Position numbers and translations under genes: made by a program
Shown here: piece after piece, positions 43,923 through 46,982 of the stretch
Position numbering within the stretch: the first letter of the stretch is position 1
Layout: every line of letters starts with the position of its first letter
Assembly: GCA_009885535.1 (NCBI GenBank)
Contig: VFKL01000009.1
Location: 1 to 46,982 of the forward strand
DNA: 46,982 nucleotides
From: Chitinophagaceae bacterium
GTDB lineage: Bacteria; Bacteroidota; Bacteroidia; Chitinophagales; Chitinophagaceae
Direction of reading: 5' to 3'
Notes under the pieces: model-generated
Told to the model about the DNA's origin: nothing
Seen by the model: only the letters and a program-made list of their open reading frames with translations
The model's database searches: none

Positions 43923-44423
43923 TTAGTTTCTTGAAATTGTAGATTTTAAAAGTTTTCTTGCAAAGTGAATTCTGCTTTTTACGGTACCTAATGGTTCTTG
44001 TAAATAATCTGCAATTTCATTGTATTTGTATCCTTCGAAATAAAGGACAAAAGGATTTCTGAAAATATCCGGTAGATTTTGAATGGCTGTTTCAATTTCT
44101 TTTAATCTTAGTTTAGATTCTGCACCATTTGAAACCGTATTTTGATTATGGTCAATCAAAAAATCATTGGGAGATTGATCAAAAACCACATTTTGACGAG
44201 ATTTTTTACGGTAATCGTTGATAAATATGTTACGCATGATGGTGTACATCCATGCCTTGATATTGGTACCAACGTTATATTTATCCTTATTGGCTAACGC
44301 CCTGAAAATAGTTTCTTGGGTTAAGTCTTTTGCTGTTTCATTGTCACGGGTTAAAGTAAAAGCGAATGGCTTTAAAAAATCAACGTTTGAGGTTAAGATT
44401 TGTTCAAATTCTTGATTAGACAT
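43923..44423 (-). CDS. ECF-type sigma factor of the carotenoid cluster
   Basis: The 166-residue protein has sigma region 2 (about 15-80) with the RDNETAKDLTQETIFRAL and IKAWMYTIMRNIFINDYR segments, and region 4 (about 108-160) with the helix-turn-helix YNEIADYLQEPLGTVKSRI. No anti-sigma gene is adjacent. The order MerR regulator - ECF sigma - crt genes parallels the LitR/LitS and CarH-type light-controlled clusters of other bacteria, where the sigma factor activates crt transcription. Its own promoter lies in the inverted repeat described at 44431-44490. Confidence 0.88.
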   Translation of the reverse strand: MSNQEFEQILTSNVDFLKPFAFTLTRDNETAKDLTQETIFRALANKDKYNVGTNIKAWMYTIMRNIFINDYRKKSRQNVVFDQSPNDFLIDHNQNTVSNGAESKLRLKEIETAIQNLPDIFRNPFVLYFEGYKYNEIADYLQEPLGTVKSRIHFARKLLKSTISRN

Positions 44424-44430
44424 ATTATTC

Positions 44431-44490
44431 TGTTTAACTTTTGAATGCCAAAGCTAAACAAGAATATTTAAGTAGCGAAATTTTTGTTTA
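44431..44490 (-). promoter_or_regulatory. promoter of the sigma gene overlapped by TGTTTA/TAAACA operator-like repeats
   Basis: On the minus strand a TAGCTTTG -7 element (44449-44456) fits TAnnTTTG exactly and lies about 25 bases before the ATG. It is embedded in an inverted repeat, TGTTTA at 44431-44436 and TAAACA at 44455-44460, and the second half-site includes the first two bases of the -7 element. A third half-site, TTGTTTA, is at 44484-44490. This placement suits repression by the neighbouring MerR protein. Confidence 0.5.
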
Positions 44491-44509
44491 AGTATTTTTA
44501 AAAATAGTT

Positions 44510-45388
44510 CTACAAATCAGAAATAAATTGCATGACTTCAGTAATGCTTCTTTTAAATGTAACGGGCGGATGGATTTTCTTCTCATAATTTTGTGTAAGT
44601 TGACCTGAAATAATGCAAGGGGTATCTGCAAAATTTTGAGAAATGTTGTTCATGAACTTGTCGAAATTAAAGTTTTGTCCGGGGCGGGTAATATGGCAAT
44701 ATAAATAGTCTGGTTTTTTTACTTTTACTACATATCCAACATCAGCCAAAGGAACATTGCATCCCAAATAAATTACGTTTACGCCTCTATTTTTTAAAAG
44801 GTAGTACATAAATAAAAGGCCTAATTCGTGGTATTCAGCTTCAGGAAGGAAAAGTAAAATTGTTTTATTTGATATTAAAGGGGTAGAAATGCGATCGATT
44901 CCTACAATTAATTTTTGACGAATAATGTTGGTTACCAAATGTTCTTGGGCTGGATTGATGTGGTTTGTTATCCATAGCATACCAATTTTTTCCATGTAGC
45001 TGAAGATGATTTGGGTAATGGTTTTTTCTATCCCTTTTGTTGCGATGTGTGAATCTATCGCTTGAGCAAAATCTTCTGTTTTTAATTCAATCATGTATTT
45101 CACCAGCTCGTTTACAGATTTTTCTTTTTGTGCATCTTGCTGATTAAGATTTAAAATTTTGTCATTGACTTCATCAGCGTTCATTTTATCAATATGCGAT
45201 ATTTTGTATCCATATTTATTGAGTAACGCGATGTTCAAAATCGTTTTTAATTCCTCATTGGAATAATATCTAATATTGGTAAATGTTCTGCTTGGTTTTA
45301 AAAATTGATAGCGTTGCTCCCAAATGCGTAAGGTGTGCGCCTTTACTCCTGATAAATTTTCTAAGTCTTTTATTGTAAATGCATTCAT
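44510..45388 (-). CDS. MerR-family B12-binding regulator, CarH/LitR type
   Basis: The 292-residue protein has an N-terminal MerR helix-turn-helix (about 1-70: TIKDLENLSGVKAHTLRIWEQR) and a C-terminal cobalamin-binding unit. The four-helix B12 cap shows the W-x9-EH motif as W139...E149-H150. The Rossmann-type domain has His187 in the EYHELG variant of DxHxxG, the expected lower axial ligand, and LGCNVP near 208. CarH-type proteins bind adenosylcobalamin, repress in the dark and release DNA in light. All key residues are kept, so a photoreceptor role is likely. It is separated from the sigma gene by 86 bases. Confidence 0.9.
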   Translation of the reverse strand: MNAFTIKDLENLSGVKAHTLRIWEQRYQFLKPSRTFTNIRYYSNEELKTILNIALLNKYGYKISHIDKMNADEVNDKILNLNQQDAQKEKSVNELVKYMIELKTEDFAQAIDSHIATKGIEKTITQIIFSYMEKIGMLWITNHINPAQEHLVTNIIRQKLIVGIDRISTPLISNKTILLFLPEAEYHELGLLFMYYLLKNRGVNVIYLGCNVPLADVGYVVKVKKPDYLYCHITRPGQNFNFDKFMNNISQNFADTPCIISGQLTQNYEKKIHPPVTFKRSITEVMQFISDL

Positions 45389-45403
45389 AAAATGTTTTTT
45401 ATA

Positions 45404-45430
45404 TAAACAACAAAAAGTTCAATTTGTTTA
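45404..45430. promoter_or_regulatory. second TAAACA/TGTTTA inverted repeat upstream of the merR gene
   Basis: TAAACA (45404-45409) and TGTTTA (45425-45430) form an inverted repeat with a 15-base spacer directly upstream of the MerR start codon. The same half-site surrounds the sigma gene promoter, which suggests autoregulation by the MerR protein. Confidence 0.4.
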
Positions 45431-45540
45431 ACTATCAAAATATAATTGGGGATTAAACTTAAAAATAAACGTGATTTTCTGCAGAAATTCTGATGAAATG
45501 AACTTTATATACAAATAAGGGGATGGTAGATTTGTGGTTT

Positions 45541-45759
45541 GTTTGGTGTTTGGGGTTTGGAGTTTGGCGTTGGAAGCATTTTCCATTTTGGAATATTAGA
45601 AACTAAATACTGGTTTAGATTTCATTTCATTTTGATAATTTAACACCAAACGCCAAACACCAAACGTTTTGGATAATTGAAATTGGATGCTTGATGCTGA
45701 AATTGATTTCGTTACAATTGAAGATTTCAACACCAAACACCAAACGCCAAACACCAAAC
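45541..45759. repeat. three heptamer repeat tracts in the merR/phospholipase divergent gap
   Basis: 45541-45575 holds GTTTGGN units with a 7-bp period, the reverse orientation of the family. 45642-45666 and 45728-45759 hold CACCAAA/CGCCAAA units. The last is preceded by TTGAAGATTTCAA, similar to the tracts at 18796. A GGATGCT-TGATGCT stretch at 45685 foreshadows the array at 46767. The rest of this 401-base gap is AT-rich and contains the operator-like sites near merR. Confidence 0.75.
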
Positions 45760-45789
45760 GTTTTTAACCTCTTTTATAAATCGAAAAAC

Positions 45790-46758
45790 ATGAAACCATT
45801 CTTGCTTTTAATTAGTCTACTTACCCTAACCTTTCCAAAAGTCTATTCTTGGGGGTTTTATGGGCATGAGCGAATAAATTATTATGCCGTTTTTTTATTA
45901 CCGCCGGAGATGATGGTATTGTACAAACCTAACATTCGGTTTTTACAGGAGCACTCGGCAGATCCAGATAAGCGGCGTTATGCAGTGCTTGAGGAAGGAC
46001 CACGACACTACATTGATATGGACCACTATGGTAAATTTCCATTTGATAGCTTGCCTAGAAATTGGAAAGACGCCGCTGAAAAATTTACGCCAGATAGTTT
46101 GCAAGCACATGGAGTTGTGCCTTGGCATATTTTAATCATGATGAACAGATTAACCAAAGCATTTCGAGAGAAAAACTTTGCTTCCATCATGAAAAACAGT
46201 GCAGAAATTGGGCATTATATTTCTGATGCGCATGTGCCTTTGCATACGAGCAGCAATCACAATGGTCAATATACCAATCAACGCGGCATACATGGATTTT
46301 GGGAAAGTAGGGTGCCAGAATTATTGGCCGAAAAGGAGTTTGATTTTTTTATTGGGAAAGCGGCATATGTGCAATCTCCGGGCGATTATATATGGCAAAG
46401 GGTTATGGAAAGTGCTTTGGCGGTGGATAGTGTTTTACAATTCGAAAAAAAACTCAACAACGAATTTAAGGAAGATCAAAAGTATTCGTTTGAAAATAGA
46501 AATGGTAAAACAATTCGCCAATATTCGAGTACTTATACAAAAACATATAATCAATTGTTAGATGGTATGGTAGAACGAAGAATGCGTCAATCAATTTTTT
46601 CAGTGGCTTCTTTTTGGTATACGGCTTGGGTAAATGCAGGCCAACCCAATTTAAAAAAATTAGCTAAAAAAGAATTTACTTTAGACGAGTTAGCCGCATT
46701 CGAAAAATTAAATGATGCTTGGAAAACAGGAAGTGGAATAATTGGAAGGGAAGAGTGA
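45790..46758 (+). CDS. secreted zinc-dependent phospholipase C / S1-P1 nuclease-like protein
   Basis: The 322-residue protein has a signal peptide (MKPFLLLISLLTLTFPKVYS). Predicted cleavage leaves Trp21 as the new N-terminus in W-GFYGH, with His26 five residues on. In this family the N-terminal tryptophan amino group and that histidine bind zinc. Further ligand candidates are in HYIDMDHYG near 78, GHYISDAHVPLH near 141-152 and NHNG near 156. The long frame that starts at 45691 reads through a heptamer repeat and is not the true start. Whether it cleaves phospholipids or nucleic acid cannot be decided here. Confidence 0.85.
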   Translation: MKPFLLLISLLTLTFPKVYSWGFYGHERINYYAVFLLPPEMMVLYKPNIRFLQEHSADPDKRRYAVLEEGPRHYIDMDHYGKFPFDSLPRNWKDAAEKFTPDSLQAHGVVPWHILIMMNRLTKAFREKNFASIMKNSAEIGHYISDAHVPLHTSSNHNGQYTNQRGIHGFWESRVPELLAEKEFDFFIGKAAYVQSPGDYIWQRVMESALAVDSVLQFEKKLNNEFKEDQKYSFENRNGKTIRQYSSTYTKTYNQLLDGMVERRMRQSIFSVASFWYTAWVNAGQPNLKKLAKKEFTLDELAAFEKLNDAWKTGSGIIGREE

Positions 46759-46766
46759 TGGAGGAA

Positions 46767-46815
46767 GGATGCAGGATTATGGATTATGGATACTTGATGC
46801 TGGATGCTTGATTGC
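46767..46815 (+). repeat. 7-bp tandem array just after the phospholipase-like gene
   Basis: There are seven units of exactly 7 bp (GGATGCA, GGATTAT, GGATTAT, GGATACT, TGATGCT, GGATGCT, TGATTGC), starting 8 bases after the TGA stop, in the sense direction. The intervening bases (GGAGGAA) keep the same phase. Confidence 0.8.
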
Positions 46816-46877
46816 ATTTCGTTTCAATTTGCAGCTTTTGATTTTTTCGAAATTTGAGTGACAATCATTTCCATTTA

Positions 46878-46982
46878 AACCCGGATTTTGCAGTTGGAAT
46901 CGTGATGAAAGGGAAAAAGGCAATAAAGACGAGTGTTTGAGTAGATTTTTTGGTCGAGAGCATATTGAAATATGATAAGATC
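46878..46982. mobile_element. truncated second copy of the inverted-repeat element at the window edge
   Basis: The outer terminal repeat AACCCGGATTTTGCAGTTG is at 46878-46896. The 105 bases to the window end match the reverse complement of 16886-16990 with 8 differences. The rest of the element, or a full insertion sequence, would lie beyond the window. Confidence 0.8.

Noticed and set aside
45691-45789. Upstream start for the phospholipase-like gene
   Set aside because: The extension reads through a heptamer repeat and would bury the signal peptide and the needed N-terminal tryptophan.

Overview
The window looks like one contig-sized piece of a Bacteroidota genome, probably of the Chitinophagia/Sphingobacteriia type. 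The base composition is AT-rich. Several genes are preceded by the TAnnTTTG -7 element typical of this phylum, and Shine-Dalgarno sequences are mostly absent. The gene content also fits: a multi-SLBB polysaccharide export protein, a MerR/ECF-sigma/crt cluster, and the mreBCD-pbp2-rodA order. Family placement is inference. I found no rRNA, tRNA, CRISPR array, phage or complete transposase gene.

Layout. 339-4210 holds housekeeping genes (NfuA-type Fe-S protein, PnuC transporter, flavin reductase, LysS). 4211-4917 is a 0.7 kb gene-free stretch crowded with several repeat families. 4918-8861 holds an SRPBCC protein, a POT peptide transporter and purD. 9026-15064 is the cell-shape operon mreB-mreC-mreD-mrdA-rodA. 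15140-18652 holds a MuiA-like secreted protein, a 177-bp inverted-repeat element and two metallo-beta-lactamase-fold proteins. 18979-21837 is paaZ plus an enoyl-CoA hydratase. 22072-35350 is a surface-polysaccharide locus: dTDP-sugar genes rfbA/rfbB, an acyltransferase, four glycosyltransferases, a Wzx-like flippase, a Wzy-like polymerase, Wzz and a Wza-like exporter. 35543-38032 holds an ABC-F ATPase and a small heat-shock protein. 38360-45388 is a carotenoid cluster (crtZ, cruF-like, crtD-like, idi, crtB, crtI) behind an ECF sigma factor and a B12-binding MerR regulator of the CarH/LitR type. 45790-46758 is a secreted zinc phospholipase C / S1-P1 nuclease-like enzyme.

How the parts work together. 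The carotenoid genes, apart from a missing lycopene cyclase, match the steps expected for a saproxanthin-like monocyclic carotenoid. They are probably light-controlled through the MerR protein acting on the sigma-factor promoter, where an inverted repeat overlaps the -7 element. The polysaccharide genes form a Wzx/Wzy-type assembly system served by dTDP-sugar synthesis.

The most unusual signal is in the spacers. Short tandem arrays with periods of 7, 8, 9 or 14 bp start at, or within a few bases of, the stop codon of eight genes, always in the sense orientation of the gene they follow. In two cases with 9-bp units the stop codon lies inside the first unit as GTT-TAA. All five convergent gene pairs in the window have repeats between them: tandem arrays at three, the inverted-repeat element at one, and a perfect palindrome at one. 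The right end of the window runs into a second, truncated copy of the inverted-repeat element.
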